From Paenibacillus sp. (GTDB taxonomy: Bacteria > Bacillota > Bacilli > Paenibacillales > Paenibacillaceae): 64,000 bases of DNA. Shown here in pieces: positions 1 through 8,055 of this stretch. Location of the stretch: positions 1 to 64,000 of the forward strand of contig JAIRVF010000150.1 in the NCBI GenBank assembly GCA_031254035.1. The letters run 5' to 3'. The notes beneath the pieces were generated by a model. The model was not told the DNA's origin and searched no databases. It was given only the letters and a program-made list of their open reading frames with translations. The translations under genes and the position numbers were made by a program. How positions within the stretch are numbered: position 1 is the first letter of the stretch; each line of letters begins with the position of its first letter.

Positions 1-113
1 CGTCCGCCGCTAACCATCAGGAGAGCAAGCTCTCCATCAAGTCCGCTCGACTTGCATGTATTAGGCACGCCGCCAGCGTTCGTCCTGAGCCAGGATCAAA
101 CTCTCCAAGAAAG
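1..113 (-). rRNA. rrs: 16S ribosomal RNA, 5' end only
   Basis: The reverse complement carries the universal 16S start region (GAGTTTGATCCTGGCTCAG, about 88-106) followed by GACGAACGCTGGCGGC. The gene reads leftward and leaves the window after about 110 bases. The exact mature 5' end is estimated by comparison with Bacillus-type 16S genes, where it lies a few bases before GGAGAGTTTG. This is the head of an rrn operon that continues outside the window. Confidence 0.97.
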
Positions 114-368
114 TTGGAAGAATCTACTCACCCGAAGGGGAGTAGCTTTCCAACGAAAGTTTGTAGCTCATTTTGAATCTGACGAGAAATTAATCCTCAT
201 TTTTGCTCGATCATCGTTTCCGATAATCTCGCGTTTCAGTTTCGTTACCGAAACCTTTATCTCACTCGTTGTTCAGTTTTCAAAGATCAAATTCTTTCGT
301 TTTCAGCGCCGCTCGTTTATCTCAGCAGCAACTCTTATAATATATCATGTTACCCATCATTTCGTCAA
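114..368 (-). promoter_or_regulatory. rrn operon promoter and 16S leader
   Basis: On the minus strand a sigma-A promoter is visible: -35 TTGACG (363-368), 18-bp spacer, -10 TATATT (339-344). The transcribed leader contains TTTGAAAACTGAACAACGAG (about 262-281), typical of Bacillales pre-rRNA leaders and antitermination regions. Just before 16S there is a long imperfect hairpin (about 111-158) whose arms begin and end GTTGGAA/TTCCAAC, probably an RNase III-type processing stem. Bases 369-501 hold no recognisable feature. Confidence 0.8.
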
Positions 369-501
369 GCACTTTTTTTGAAATCTTTTTTTTGCTTCGC
401 TTACCGATCCGGCAAACTAGTACTTGTTTGAAAGGGGCGAGAACTAATTTATCATAGAAAACATCTCGCCGTCAAGCACTTAATATATAAATTGAAACAG
501 C

Positions 502-732
502 TTAATGTTTAAATTGAGACAGCTTGTTGTTACGCGCATATTTGGAGAGTTCTTTCTGAGGAGCGAATCTGGCGTACATGCGAAATACGGTTTTATATCT
601 ACGCGCAATGGCGTTTCTAACATCCGTATCCAACCTTTGGTCACTCAAATCAAACAACATCTCATCTAGCTCTTTGCGCAATACATAATCAAGCTCTTTA
701 CATTCCTTATCATTAAAAAGCATACCCAGCAT
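502..732 (-). CDS. Small uncharacterised protein, 76 aa
   Basis: I do not recognise the family. The 76-residue product is highly charged, soluble and predicted helical, with an acidic N-terminal half (residues about 8-35, including KELDYVLRKELDEML) and a basic, aromatic C-terminal half (RRYKTVFRMYARFAPQKELSKYARNN). There is no signal peptide or membrane segment. A good ribosome site (AAGGAGG) lies 10 bases before the ATG at 732. It sits between the rrn operon and the SpoIIM-family gene, same strand, separated from the latter by an inverted repeat. It is probably a real small gene because of codon-like structure and ribosome site, but no function can be given. Confidence 0.7.
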   Translation of the reverse strand: MLGMLFNDKECKELDYVLRKELDEMLFDLSDQRLDTDVRNAIARRYKTVFRMYARFAPQKELSKYARNNKLSQFKH

Positions 733-795
733 AATTGCCTGGCCTCCTTGTCGATTAAAAAACGATTATTCAAACTGCCTCAATTTTCCGTCTTA

Positions 796-839
796 TTGTT
801 ATGCTCACTTTTTGGGAAATTTATGAATGAGCATAACAA
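796..839 (-). terminator. 12-bp-arm inverted repeat downstream of the SpoIIM-family gene
   Basis: TTGTTATGCTCA (796-807) and TGAGCATAACAA (828-839) are perfect complements with a 20-base loop. The hairpin lies 27 bases past the SpoIIM-family stop codon. A clear T-run is lacking, so it may be a weak terminator or an mRNA-end stabiliser rather than a strong intrinsic terminator. Confidence 0.45.
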
Positions 840-865
840 CAAAATCACAAATACTTAGTTCGGCT

Positions 866-1474
866 CTACCCCTTCATTAACGAATATGTTACCGTGCTTT
901 CAATAATAGCCGCCACGAACAGCAATATCACAATCCATACCGACGCTGTCAAAGCCATCCGGAAAGTATCCTTCCACTTTCTCTGCAATTCTCTCTTCCC
1001 GCTTCTACCGAAACTTGAGAGAACCAAAAGTCCCATCTGAAGTCCGAAAGCACAGGCAATAATAATAGCCGGTATTTCGATGATCCCATGCGGCAGCAGT
1101 CCTTTGACAACCAAATCAAACAGGCTTTCTCCCTGATTCATCGAGTTATGCACGAGAAATCCCACAACCATTCCATTCAGCAGAAGAAACAAGATCGGCA
1201 GAACCCCGATGAAAAGTCCTAGAAAGATCATGATTACAGCCTTGATGCTGTTATTAAAGAATATAAATACAAAAAAACTCCATTTCGGATTCGATGACAA
1301 ACTTAAATTGTTTGCGACTTCCTTAATCCCTTTCATTTGCTGGTTAATCAGTTCCGAAAGGGAGCCTGTGCTGTACCACCCCGCGATGATGCCGATGATG
1401 AATAAAAGCGTTACAAATGCGAGTGTTTTGCGAATGGAACCCAGGTCCTTCAAAAAAGTTGATGGACGAAACAT
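866..1474 (-). CDS. Stage II sporulation protein M family membrane protein
   Basis: A 202-aa multi-pass membrane protein of the SpoIIM (DUF95) family. About five hydrophobic segments are visible, with the family-typical FNNSIKAVIMIFLG stretch followed by NGMVVGFL and a LPHGIIEIPAI loop. In Bacillus, SpoIIM is part of the D-P-M complex that drives peptidoglycan thinning and engulfment. This copy sits beside pdaB and rrn rather than beside xerD as in B. subtilis, so it may be a paralogue; I give no symbol. The start at 1474 is chosen because AGGAGG lies 7 bases upstream; an upstream in-frame start at 1552 has no ribosome site. It diverges from pdaB. Confidence 0.85.
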   Translation of the reverse strand: MFRPSTFLKDLGSIRKTLAFVTLLFIIGIIAGWYSTGSLSELINQQMKGIKEVANNLSLSSNPKWSFFVFIFFNNSIKAVIMIFLGLFIGVLPILFLLLNGMVVGFLVHNSMNQGESLFDLVVKGLLPHGIIEIPAIIIACAFGLQMGLLVLSSFGRSGKRELQRKWKDTFRMALTASVWIVILLFVAAIIESTVTYSLMKG

Positions 1475-1698
1475 ATAAAACCTCCTCTTGGTAATAACTC
1501 GCTGGTACGAGCATACATTGAAGTAACCTGAATTTCGAAAGTCAAAACGCAAAAGCCTGTATTTTGCTTAAATCACAATGTTTTTCTTAAATAGTCACTT
1601 GCACCCAATGGGTGTTGGGAAAACAGGCTTGGCATCTATCACTTTCGAAAATCAGTGTAAACAAGCTATTCGAATGTGGGAAAGGGGCGACTATCGCA

Positions 1699-2505
1699 AT
1701 GAATTCGTTTTTTTACGTGCTGAACGGCCGCAAAATTAAGCGTACGATCTTTATTCTTGCCGCAGCACTGTTCGCGATCGGCATCATTTATGTAGAGTCT
1801 GACAATGTTACTGTATTCTCTGAAGGGGCTCCTGCTGCCATTTATAGTGTTCCTACAGATAAGAAGGTCATCGCCCTGACATTTGATATTAGCTGGGGTG
1901 AAAAACGTCCTGAGCCAATCCTGAACGTGCTTAAAGAGAAGGGTGTCGGGAAGGCAACCTTTTTCCTCTCCTCCCCTTGGGGCAAGAGTCATCCAGATAT
2001 CGTAAATAAAATCAAAACAGCCGGATTTGAAATCGGGAGCCACGGCCACAAGCATACGAATTACAGCAGCCTGAGTGATGAGGAAATCAAAACCCAGCTT
2101 CTTACAGCCAACTCTATATTAACCGATTTAACCGGAAAAGAACCAAGTTTGCTGCGACTTCCTAACGGAGACTTTGATAAAAGGGTGCTAAAAATCGCCG
2201 ATCGCTTAAATTACAAAGTTATCCAGTGGGATACCGACTCTCAGGATTGGAAAAATATCGGTGTCGACAATATCGTAAACCGTGTCGTGAGCAAAGCCCA
2301 TCCGGGCGATATTGTTCTCCTCCATGCCAGCGATTCCTGCAAACAAACGCATGAGGCCCTGCCTATCATAATTGATGAACTCCGTAAACAGGGCTATGCA
2401 TTCGTAACCATATCCGATCTGTTGACCCAAGCTGACACCAAAGGTAAAGAAATTCGCGACCAGGCTACCCTTCAGCAAGCGCTTGATGATGCTGCAGGAA
2501 TGTAA
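1699..2505 (+). CDS. pdaB: Polysaccharide deacetylase family sporulation protein PdaB
   Basis: A 268-aa exported NodB-type carbohydrate esterase. After a short cytoplasmic tail there is one N-terminal membrane segment (about residues 13-30, RTIFILAAALFAIGIIYV), then the deacetylase domain. Motifs seen: LTFDISWG (metal-binding Asp in a modified TFDD motif), SHGHKH (metal His pair), RLPNGDFD and HPGDIVLLHAS. PdaB in B. subtilis is needed to maintain spore cortex integrity late in sporulation. The first Asp of the usual TFDDG is followed by Ile, as in PdaB orthologues. The ATG at 1699 is preceded by GGAAAGGGG; the 29 codons upstream in frame look non-coding. It converges with kbaA across a shared terminator. 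Confidence 0.93.
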   Translation: MNSFFYVLNGRKIKRTIFILAAALFAIGIIYVESDNVTVFSEGAPAAIYSVPTDKKVIALTFDISWGEKRPEPILNVLKEKGVGKATFFLSSPWGKSHPDIVNKIKTAGFEIGSHGHKHTNYSSLSDEEIKTQLLTANSILTDLTGKEPSLLRLPNGDFDKRVLKIADRLNYKVIQWDTDSQDWKNIGVDNIVNRVVSKAHPGDIVLLHASDSCKQTHEALPIIIDELRKQGYAFVTISDLLTQADTKGKEIRDQATLQQALDDAAGM

Positions 2506-2526
2506 ATATCTCAAAATCTCAAAGAA

Positions 2527-2557
2527 AAAAAGAGCTAAGTATCTTAGCTCTTTTTTG
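2527..2557. terminator. Bidirectional terminator between pdaB and kbaA
   Basis: AAAAAGAGCTAAG (from about 2527) pairs with CTTAGCTCTTTTTT across a 3-base loop; A-run on one side and T-run on the other make it work in both directions. The kbaA stop codon (2544-2546) lies inside the stem, so the end of kbaA coding sequence doubles as terminator. Confidence 0.9.
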
Positions 2558-3131
2558 GCTTTAACAACTTATGCAGTATTAAAATCTGGTATGCATTACA
2601 AGCTAATAACGGAATCAAAATAAAGATGGTGGCATTGTTTACATTGATCTTCAGTCCCCCAATCATTTCTACAACCGTAATTGCGATCATAAAAAAGATG
2701 GTCGGGATCCATGCAGTCGGGTTCGTTGCTTTTACTTTAAAATATGCAACTGCAATTGCCACGATCAAAATGGCGATCCCCACAAGCAAATCTGCGATCT
2801 GGCTATTCCCTTTGCCAACGAATGAACGGAAGAACATCACTTCAAGCAGGGCTAAAACCGCAAGAGTAAGCTGTATGTATTGCCAAACTTTTCTCGGAAT
2901 GCCTATTGCCGTGTAATTCAGTATCATATAAGCAAAAAAACCGAGCTGTGAGTATACACTCGCCATTGCCCCGAAACCGAATAAAATAAGCAAATAGAAT
3001 AATACATCGCTTACATCCTTAAATGAAATGGACTCCCTGCTAAATGGCAGCAGAAAACCGGTAATGATGGAGACAACGGCTCCCACAAGCAAAGTTTTAA
3101 TAAATAACTTGGACCAGTTTTTTAAGTTCAA
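2544..3131 (-). CDS. kbaA: KinB-signalling pathway activation protein KbaA
   Basis: A 195-aa integral membrane protein with about six hydrophobic segments spread over its length (for example residues 12-28, 42-62, 65-78, 87-100, 116-132 and 140-155). It matches KbaA, the membrane protein that activates the KinB sensor-kinase branch of the sporulation phosphorelay in B. subtilis. Assignment rests on overall sequence character plus the conserved salA-gerD-kbaA-pdaB neighbourhood. The start is TTG at 3131, with GGGGGTG eight bases upstream. It is transcribed divergently from gerD, and its stop codon is buried in the terminator shared with pdaB. Confidence 0.88.
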   Translation of the reverse strand: MNLKNWSKLFIKTLLVGAVVSIITGFLLPFSRESISFKDVSDVLFYLLILFGFGAMASVYSQLGFFAYMILNYTAIGIPRKVWQYIQLTLAVLALLEVMFFRSFVGKGNSQIADLLVGIAILIVAIAVAYFKVKATNPTAWIPTIFFMIAITVVEMIGGLKINVNNATIFILIPLLACNAYQILILHKLLKPKKS

Positions 3132-3193
3132 ATTGCCTGCACCCCCAAGTCTTCATTTTACCAACGTTCACATTAAAAAACCATTCCTGTATC

Positions 3194-3224
3194 GACATAT
3201 TTCGAAATTCACTTCGGCATACTA
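3194..3224 (+). promoter_or_regulatory. Possible sigma-G-type promoter for gerD
   Basis: GACATA (3194-3199), an 18-bp spacer and CATACTA (3218-3224) resemble the forespore sigma-G pattern, in which the -10 ends in CATACTA. gerD is a sigma-G gene in B. subtilis. The -35 match is imperfect, so this is a suggestion. Confidence 0.45.
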
Positions 3225-3254
3225 CATTCAGGATTAAATAAAGGGGTGACGCTC

Positions 3255-3941
3255 ATGAAGTGGCCAGTTTTGGGCCTATGGGGACTCATATTCGGACTTT
3301 CCACCGTACTTTCAGGCTGCGGATCCGAACAAAGTTATGCGACGCCTCAGGGCGATTATAAAGACATGAAAACGATGGTTGTCGATATCTTGAAGAGCGA
3401 TGAAGGCAAAAAGGCAGTCGAGGACGTGATGAAACAGAGCGGCAAAGGCTCATCGGGCGGCGGAGGTCAAGGTATGGGTATGCAAATGATGACTACGCAG
3501 GCAACGGAGCAGATTCGTACAGCAGTTAAGGACACCGTAACGTCACCGGAATATAAAAAGGAATTTGAAAAGATCATGACCGATCCACAGTTCGCCGGTG
3601 ATTTCGCTAAAGCGATCAGTTCCCAAAACAAACAGCTGCACATGCAGCTTATCAAAGATCCGACGTATCAAAAGGCGGTTTCAGATATTATGAAATCTCC
3701 CGAAGTCATGAAAATGTTCTTAGATCTGACCAAAACGCCGGAATACCGCAAGCAATCAATGACAGTCATGCAGGAAGCCATGCAAAATCCGCTGTTTAAA
3801 ATGGAGGTTATGTCGCTTCTGAAGGATGTTGTAACCCAGGAGCTTCAGCCTAAGGTTGAAAAAGGCGGCAAAAAGGGTGGTGGCGGAGAAAAGAAAGACA
3901 AAGGCAAGGAAGGCGGCGGCGGCGGTGGCGGCGGTGCCTAA
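3255..3941 (+). CDS. gerD: Spore germination lipoprotein GerD
   Basis: A 228-aa lipoprotein: the signal segment ends in the lipobox LSGC (Cys about residue 21), so the mature protein is anchored to the spore inner membrane. GerD clusters nutrient receptors in the germinosome. The helical core contains repeated DPxFxxxFAKA/DPTYQKAVSDI/SPEVMKMF-type blocks. Two low-complexity regions stand out: a GSSGGGGQGMGMQMM linker near residues 75-90 and a C-terminal Gly/Lys tail (about residues 197-228) ending in nine Gly/Ala residues; B. subtilis GerD is shorter. ATG at 3255 is preferred to GTG at 3246 because the ribosome site AAGGGG overlaps the latter. It converges with salA. Confidence 0.92.
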   Translation: MKWPVLGLWGLIFGLSTVLSGCGSEQSYATPQGDYKDMKTMVVDILKSDEGKKAVEDVMKQSGKGSSGGGGQGMGMQMMTTQATEQIRTAVKDTVTSPEYKKEFEKIMTDPQFAGDFAKAISSQNKQLHMQLIKDPTYQKAVSDIMKSPEVMKMFLDLTKTPEYRKQSMTVMQEAMQNPLFKMEVMSLLKDVVTQELQPKVEKGGKKGGGGEKKDKGKEGGGGGGGGA

Positions 3942-3950
3942 TTACAAAAA

Positions 3951-3980
3951 AACGAAAAGCCCCTCAAATGGGGCTTTTTT
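3951..3980. terminator. Bidirectional terminator between gerD and salA
   Basis: AAAAGCCCC (3955-3963) pairs with GGGGCTTTTTT across the loop TCAAAT; an A-run precedes and a T-run follows. It serves the convergent genes gerD and salA. Confidence 0.92.
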
Positions 3981-3990
3981 GCTGCTTATA

Positions 3991-5094
3991 TTATTCAGTT
4001 CCTTCGCATTTAGCAATAATGCTAGCTGCCAGTTCATTATAGATTTGGCCAGTTGAAGACTCGGATTTATACACCGATGGCGAAAAATCAGGCTCGGAAA
4101 TATGGTTGTCTGGAGCTCCAAGCGGAATCTGGGCCAAAAGATGGGTATGTAGTGTTTCAGCAAGCTGCCCACCACCGCCACGGCCAAACACAAAATCCTT
4201 CTCTCCGCAGTGAGAGCATTCATAATATGCCATGTTCTCAACGACGCCCAAAATCTCATGCTCAGTCTGAATCGCCATTGCACCCGCGCGGGCTGCTACA
4301 AAAGCGGCCGTGGCATGCGGAGTGGTTACGACAATCTCCTTGCTTTGCGGAAGCATTTGATGCACATCCAGCGCAATGTCGCCGGTTCCCGGCGGCAAAT
4401 CAAGCAGCATGTAGTCTAGCTCACCCCAGTTAACGTCGCCAAAAAATTGGTGAAGCATTTTGCCAAGCATCGGTCCACGCCACACTACGGGATTGTTTTC
4501 ACGGATAAAAAAGCCCATGGACATCACTTTAACACCAAACCGTTCTACAGGAACAATCGATCCGTCAACAACGACAGGACCTTCCTCAATTCCCATCATA
4601 TCCGGTACGCTAAAACCATAGATGTCCGCGTCAATTAGCCCCACCTTTTTGCCCTGACGAGCAAGAGCTGCAGCCAAATTGACGGTCACGGTTGATTTGC
4701 CAACGCCACCTTTTCCGCTTGCAATCGCAATAAACTGAACATCCGGGTCGGTGAGCAGTTCATTTTTCTCCAGACCGGCTGCATGTCCCTTTACGAGTTT
4801 ATCCTGATCCGTTTTGCTTTCATGATCTCCCAGGATTTTGCTGCGTTCATGCTCATTGGCTTCGCGCATGCGGATATGGATATCTTCAGCTCCGGCAGCT
4901 TGCAGACGTTCCCGAATTTCCTTTTCCAACGCTTGTCCGTAGCCTTCACGGTTGTCCAGCGTAATAACGGATAGGGATACTTTGTCTTCTTTTACTACGA
5001 TATCTCTTATCAATTGCAGTTCAATCAGGCTTCTGCCGGTGGCAGTGTCCCCGATGGGACCTAGCACTTCCTGAACTTGCTCACGTGATAACAT
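3991..5094 (-). CDS. salA: Mrp/ApbC-family P-loop ATPase SalA
   Basis: A 367-aa Mrp/Nbp35-type ATPase. Residues about 1-80 form a MIP18 (DUF59)-like domain; a charged linker follows; the deviant Walker A motif GKGGVGKST is near residue 126, with DADIYGFSVPDM just after and LLDLPPGTGD further on. A CSHCG pair near residue 305 is the CxxC expected for a bridging Fe-S cluster. Relatives carry Fe-S clusters; in B. subtilis SalA also represses scoC. The ATG at 5094 has GAGGTG upstream. Its place between cwlD and gerD matches the B. subtilis order cwlD-salA-gerD. Confidence 0.92.
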   Translation of the reverse strand: MLSREQVQEVLGPIGDTATGRSLIELQLIRDIVVKEDKVSLSVITLDNREGYGQALEKEIRERLQAAGAEDIHIRMREANEHERSKILGDHESKTDQDKLVKGHAAGLEKNELLTDPDVQFIAIASGKGGVGKSTVTVNLAAALARQGKKVGLIDADIYGFSVPDMMGIEEGPVVVDGSIVPVERFGVKVMSMGFFIRENNPVVWRGPMLGKMLHQFFGDVNWGELDYMLLDLPPGTGDIALDVHQMLPQSKEIVVTTPHATAAFVAARAGAMAIQTEHEILGVVENMAYYECSHCGEKDFVFGRGGGGQLAETLHTHLLAQIPLGAPDNHISEPDFSPSVYKSESSTGQIYNELAASIIAKCEGTE

Positions 5095-5161
5095 GATGGC
5101 AGCACCTCTGCTTTATTTATTGGCATCCATTTACGGATGAGCCCCAGTAGGTATTATACCA

Positions 5162-5935
5162 TCAACGTTCATTTCCTGGCTGAAAATTCACCTTTTCCCC
5201 GGACAAATATCGCAGTATGCCTTTATATACCGCTGCCGCGGCCTTCTTCTGGTAGTTCTCGTCCCTCAGCAGCTGTGATTCCTGAGGATGAGAGAGAAAG
5301 CCGACCTCCACCAACGCCGCAGGCATCTTTAAGGCTTGAAGAAGATAAACGGTGTCTACCGTTTTGGCAATGCGGTCGGTATTTTCTAGATTCCGCTTAA
5401 TTTCATCTTGAATCAATTCGGCAAGCACCTTATTGTCGGGATGTCCCGGATAATAAAATGTTTGCGCCCCGCTCCAGCGGTTGGATGGAATACTGTTCAA
5501 ATGTATACTCAGAAAAAGATCCGCCTTGGTATCCTGAATCAGCTTCGCCCGCTGTTTCAAATCTTCCGTCTTGCGTTTGGAATATCCCTTGGTATTCGCT
5601 CCGGCCAGGTCGTAATCGCCCTCACGGGTCATGTAAACATATGCTCCGGCTTGCTGTAAATAATCGCGAAGATATAAGGTAATCGCCAGATTCACATCTT
5701 TTTCGATCACACCTTGTTTGCTTACAGCCCCGCCATCAGGCCCGCCATGACCGGCATCCAGCGCAATCACCTTTCCTGAGAGAGGTAGGCTCCAGTGCCC
5801 CGTCGTCTTCACCGCAGGGATTTTAAACACAGCTACGGCGATAAATGCAACAAGCAGACATATGCCGATGAGCAGCTTTTTAATTGAGCTTAGCCTGATC
5901 CACAGCACCTGTTTGCCTGGCCCCTGCTTGGACAT
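5162..5935 (-). CDS. cwlD: N-acetylmuramoyl-L-alanine amidase CwlD
   Basis: A 257-aa Amidase_3 zinc hydrolase with an N-terminal membrane segment (LLIGICLLVAFIAVAVF). Zinc-site motifs are visible: DAGHGGPDGG (His), EKDVNLA (Glu), SIHLNS (His) and the catalytic PAALVEVGFLSHPQE. CwlD removes stem peptides from spore cortex peptidoglycan so that muramic delta-lactam can form, which germination enzymes require. The start is ATG at 5935 with GGAGGTGG upstream; a GTG four codons earlier lies inside that ribosome site. The 98-bp gap to sat carries a short dispersed repeat. Confidence 0.93.
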   Translation of the reverse strand: MSKQGPGKQVLWIRLSSIKKLLIGICLLVAFIAVAVFKIPAVKTTGHWSLPLSGKVIALDAGHGGPDGGAVSKQGVIEKDVNLAITLYLRDYLQQAGAYVYMTREGDYDLAGANTKGYSKRKTEDLKQRAKLIQDTKADLFLSIHLNSIPSNRWSGAQTFYYPGHPDNKVLAELIQDEIKRNLENTDRIAKTVDTVYLLQALKMPAALVEVGFLSHPQESQLLRDENYQKKAAAAVYKGILRYLSGEKVNFQPGNER

Positions 5936-6011
5936 ATAAAAATCCACCTCCGTGTTCCCATATCGACTCTACTCATCTATATGGGGGAAGGTGGACAAAT
6001 AGTACTTCAAG

Positions 6012-6028
6012 GTGCATGTTCAAAAAGG
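6012..6028. repeat. Short dispersed repeat end past the sat stop codon
   Basis: GTGCATGTTCAAAAAGG matches the outer end of the element between mcsA and mcsB (62455) and the copy beside gltX (50563). It lies 5 bases beyond the sat stop codon. Only the core (TGTTCAAAAAGG) is well conserved here. Confidence 0.45.
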
Positions 6029-6033
6029 TCTGT

Positions 6034-7203
6034 TTAAGGTGTTACTTGTGCTCTCATGCCGGCGATCAACACCTCAGCCACCTCCGGCCGGGTAAATTCC
6101 GGCGGCGGACACTGGCCGTCACGCAGCAGGCCGCGCACCTTGGTACCGGAAAGCGTTAGATGCTCCTCTTGCGGATGCGGGCAGGTTTTGCTGGAAGCCA
6201 TGTTTCCACATTTCTTGCAGAAAAAGCTGTGCTCGAAAAACAGTGGCGTAATCCCAAGTTCCTCCTGCTTAAAGTTAGAGAATATCTCCTGGGCTTCGTA
6301 GGTGCCGTAATATTCTCCTACTCCAGCATGATCCCGGCCAACGATAAAGTGGGTGCATCCGTAGTTTTTTCGTACAATGGCATGGAAGATAGCCTCTCTT
6401 GGGCCCGCATACCGCATAGCTGCAGGGAACACGCCCAGGAAGGTTCGATCTCCCGGATAATAATTTTCCAAGAGCACCAGGTAGCTTTTCATCCGTACAT
6501 CAGCTGGAACATCATCCGATTTCGTCTCTCCGACAAGTGGATTTAAAAAGAGTCCGTCCACGATCTCCAAGGCGCTTTTCTGAATGTACTCGTGGGCACG
6601 ATGCACCGGATTGCGAGTTTGGAAACCGACCACCGTATTCCAACCCTTTTGCCGGAACAGCTCCCTCGTTTTTGCAGGATCAAAATAAAATTCACCGAAT
6701 TTGGCAGGTTGTGGACGGTTAAGGACCTTAACACTCCCGCCTACATAAATCGGAGAACGTTCCAACAGCTTTTTGACACCGGGATGCTCCGGATCATTGG
6801 TTTTGAATACTTTCTTTGCTTCCTCCTCTTGATCTGCCTTATATACGCTTTGAACAGTCAAAATTGCATAAATAGCTCCGTCTTCGCTTCCAACCAGTGC
6901 GATCTTTTCTTCGATGCTCAATTCGCGTACCGTATCTTCATCAACTGATAACGTAATCGGTATGCTCCATACCGTACCATCAGTTAGACGCATGCTGCTC
7001 ACTACAGAACGGTAGTCTTCCTCATTCATAAAACCTTCAAGCGGAGAAAAAGCCCCGCTGCCAATTAAATCAAGATCCGATATCGTCCAACTATTCACCG
7101 GAATCCGCTTTAAAAAAGAAGCGCTCTTTAGCAGCTCTTCCCTCTCCTGTCCTACAACAATCCGGTTGATAAGTTTCCCTCCATGAGGAAGTATGGATGT
7201 CAT
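6034..7203 (-). CDS. sat: Sulfate adenylyltransferase (ATP sulfurylase)
   Basis: A 389-aa ATP sulfurylase of the single-chain Sat type, which makes adenosine phosphosulfate (APS) from ATP and sulfate. Motifs: FQTRNPVHRAHEY (the HxxH nucleotide-binding loop, about residue 195) and GRDHAGVGEYYGTY (about residue 280). A Cys-rich stretch near the end (CKKCGN plus a later Cys) could bind zinc, as in other Firmicute Sat proteins. There is no APS-kinase domain. ATG at 7203 has AAGAGGTAG upstream. The gene is 22 bases behind cysH, so the two are co-transcribed as a two-gene sulfate-reduction operon. Confidence 0.95.
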   Translation of the reverse strand: MTSILPHGGKLINRIVVGQEREELLKSASFLKRIPVNSWTISDLDLIGSGAFSPLEGFMNEEDYRSVVSSMRLTDGTVWSIPITLSVDEDTVRELSIEEKIALVGSEDGAIYAILTVQSVYKADQEEEAKKVFKTNDPEHPGVKKLLERSPIYVGGSVKVLNRPQPAKFGEFYFDPAKTRELFRQKGWNTVVGFQTRNPVHRAHEYIQKSALEIVDGLFLNPLVGETKSDDVPADVRMKSYLVLLENYYPGDRTFLGVFPAAMRYAGPREAIFHAIVRKNYGCTHFIVGRDHAGVGEYYGTYEAQEIFSNFKQEELGITPLFFEHSFFCKKCGNMASSKTCPHPQEEHLTLSGTKVRGLLRDGQCPPPEFTRPEVAEVLIAGMRAQVTP

Positions 7204-7225
7204 CACTGCTACCTCTTTTCTATCA

Positions 7226-7918
7226 TTATTGGTGGAGTCCACACTCTGTTTTATCGCTTTCCGACCAGCGGCCCGCTCTAGGATCTTCTCCCGGCTTTAC
7301 AGGACGGGTACAGTACGTACAGCCGATGCTCGGAAAGTTCAGATCATGAAGGGGATTGTACTGTACTTGATTCTCACGGATATATCTCCAGACATCGCCT
7401 GTAGTCCAGTCGGCAATTGGGTTGAATTTTACAAGTCCAAACTTATGGTCATATTCGACCTTCTTGGCATTTGCACGTGTTGGTGCCTGATCTCTGCGAA
7501 TTCCGGTGATCCAGGCATCATATTGGGAAAGGATGCGCGTCAACGGTTCGACTTTGCGGATATTACAGCACCCGTTCGGATCCGTTTTCCACAGTTCTGC
7601 CCCATGCTGTGCAGCCTGTTCATCGGGTGTCAGTTTGGGAGACACACGTACGAACTCGATCCCATATTTGTTCTCCAGACGATCCTTGGTTTCATAAGTT
7701 TCTTTAAAATGAAAATCCGTATCTAAATAAAAAATATCAGTCGAAGGGCTTACTTTCTGCAGAATATCAACCAAAACCACATCCTCAGCTCCAAAGCTGC
7801 AGGCAAAAGAGATGTTCGGAAATTTCTCAGCGGCAACACGGATCACTTCTTCGGCAGAAGCATGCTCAAGCTCAGCAGCCTGAATCTCAATCCACTTTTC
7901 CTTTTCAAGCAAATTCAT
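7226..7918 (-). CDS. cysH: Adenylyl-sulfate (APS/PAPS) reductase CysH
   Basis: A 230-aa thioredoxin-dependent reductase that converts activated sulfate to sulfite. The PP-loop-type ATP-pyrophosphatase fold is seen in CSFGAEDVVLVDIL and TDFHFKETY. The paired cysteines GCCNIRKVEPL (about residue 119) and IGCTYCTRP (about residue 203) are the four ligands of the [4Fe-4S] cluster that marks enzymes able to use APS. The catalytic ECGLH is at the extreme C terminus. With no cysC visible next to it, APS is the likely direct substrate. Ribosome site AGGGGAGAG precedes ATG at 7918. Confidence 0.95.
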   Translation of the reverse strand: MNLLEKEKWIEIQAAELEHASAEEVIRVAAEKFPNISFACSFGAEDVVLVDILQKVSPSTDIFYLDTDFHFKETYETKDRLENKYGIEFVRVSPKLTPDEQAAQHGAELWKTDPNGCCNIRKVEPLTRILSQYDAWITGIRRDQAPTRANAKKVEYDHKFGLVKFNPIADWTTGDVWRYIRENQVQYNPLHDLNFPSIGCTYCTRPVKPGEDPRAGRWSESDKTECGLHQ

Positions 7919-7995
7919 CGCGAATGTCTCTCCCCTTCCAATAATTCAATTCATTAAATCAGCAAATACCTAGTGGTTTAATATGTTTTAAATCA

Positions 7996-8023
7996 AGTAT
8001 AAAACAATATAATTGGATGTCAA
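7996..8023 (-). promoter_or_regulatory. Sigma-A promoter of cysH-sat
   Basis: On the minus strand: -35 TTGACA (8018-8023), 16-bp spacer, -10 TATACT (7996-8001). The leader to the cysH ATG is about 70 bases; I see no S-box or T-box in it, and no clear CymR site. Confidence 0.75.
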
Positions 8024-8055
8024 TCCTACTTAAGGAAATTAGGATCGCATAAACC

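Noticed and set aside
7919..8040. S-box or T-box control of cysH
   Set aside because: The leader is only about 70 bases and has neither the S-box core nor a T-box sequence with terminator.
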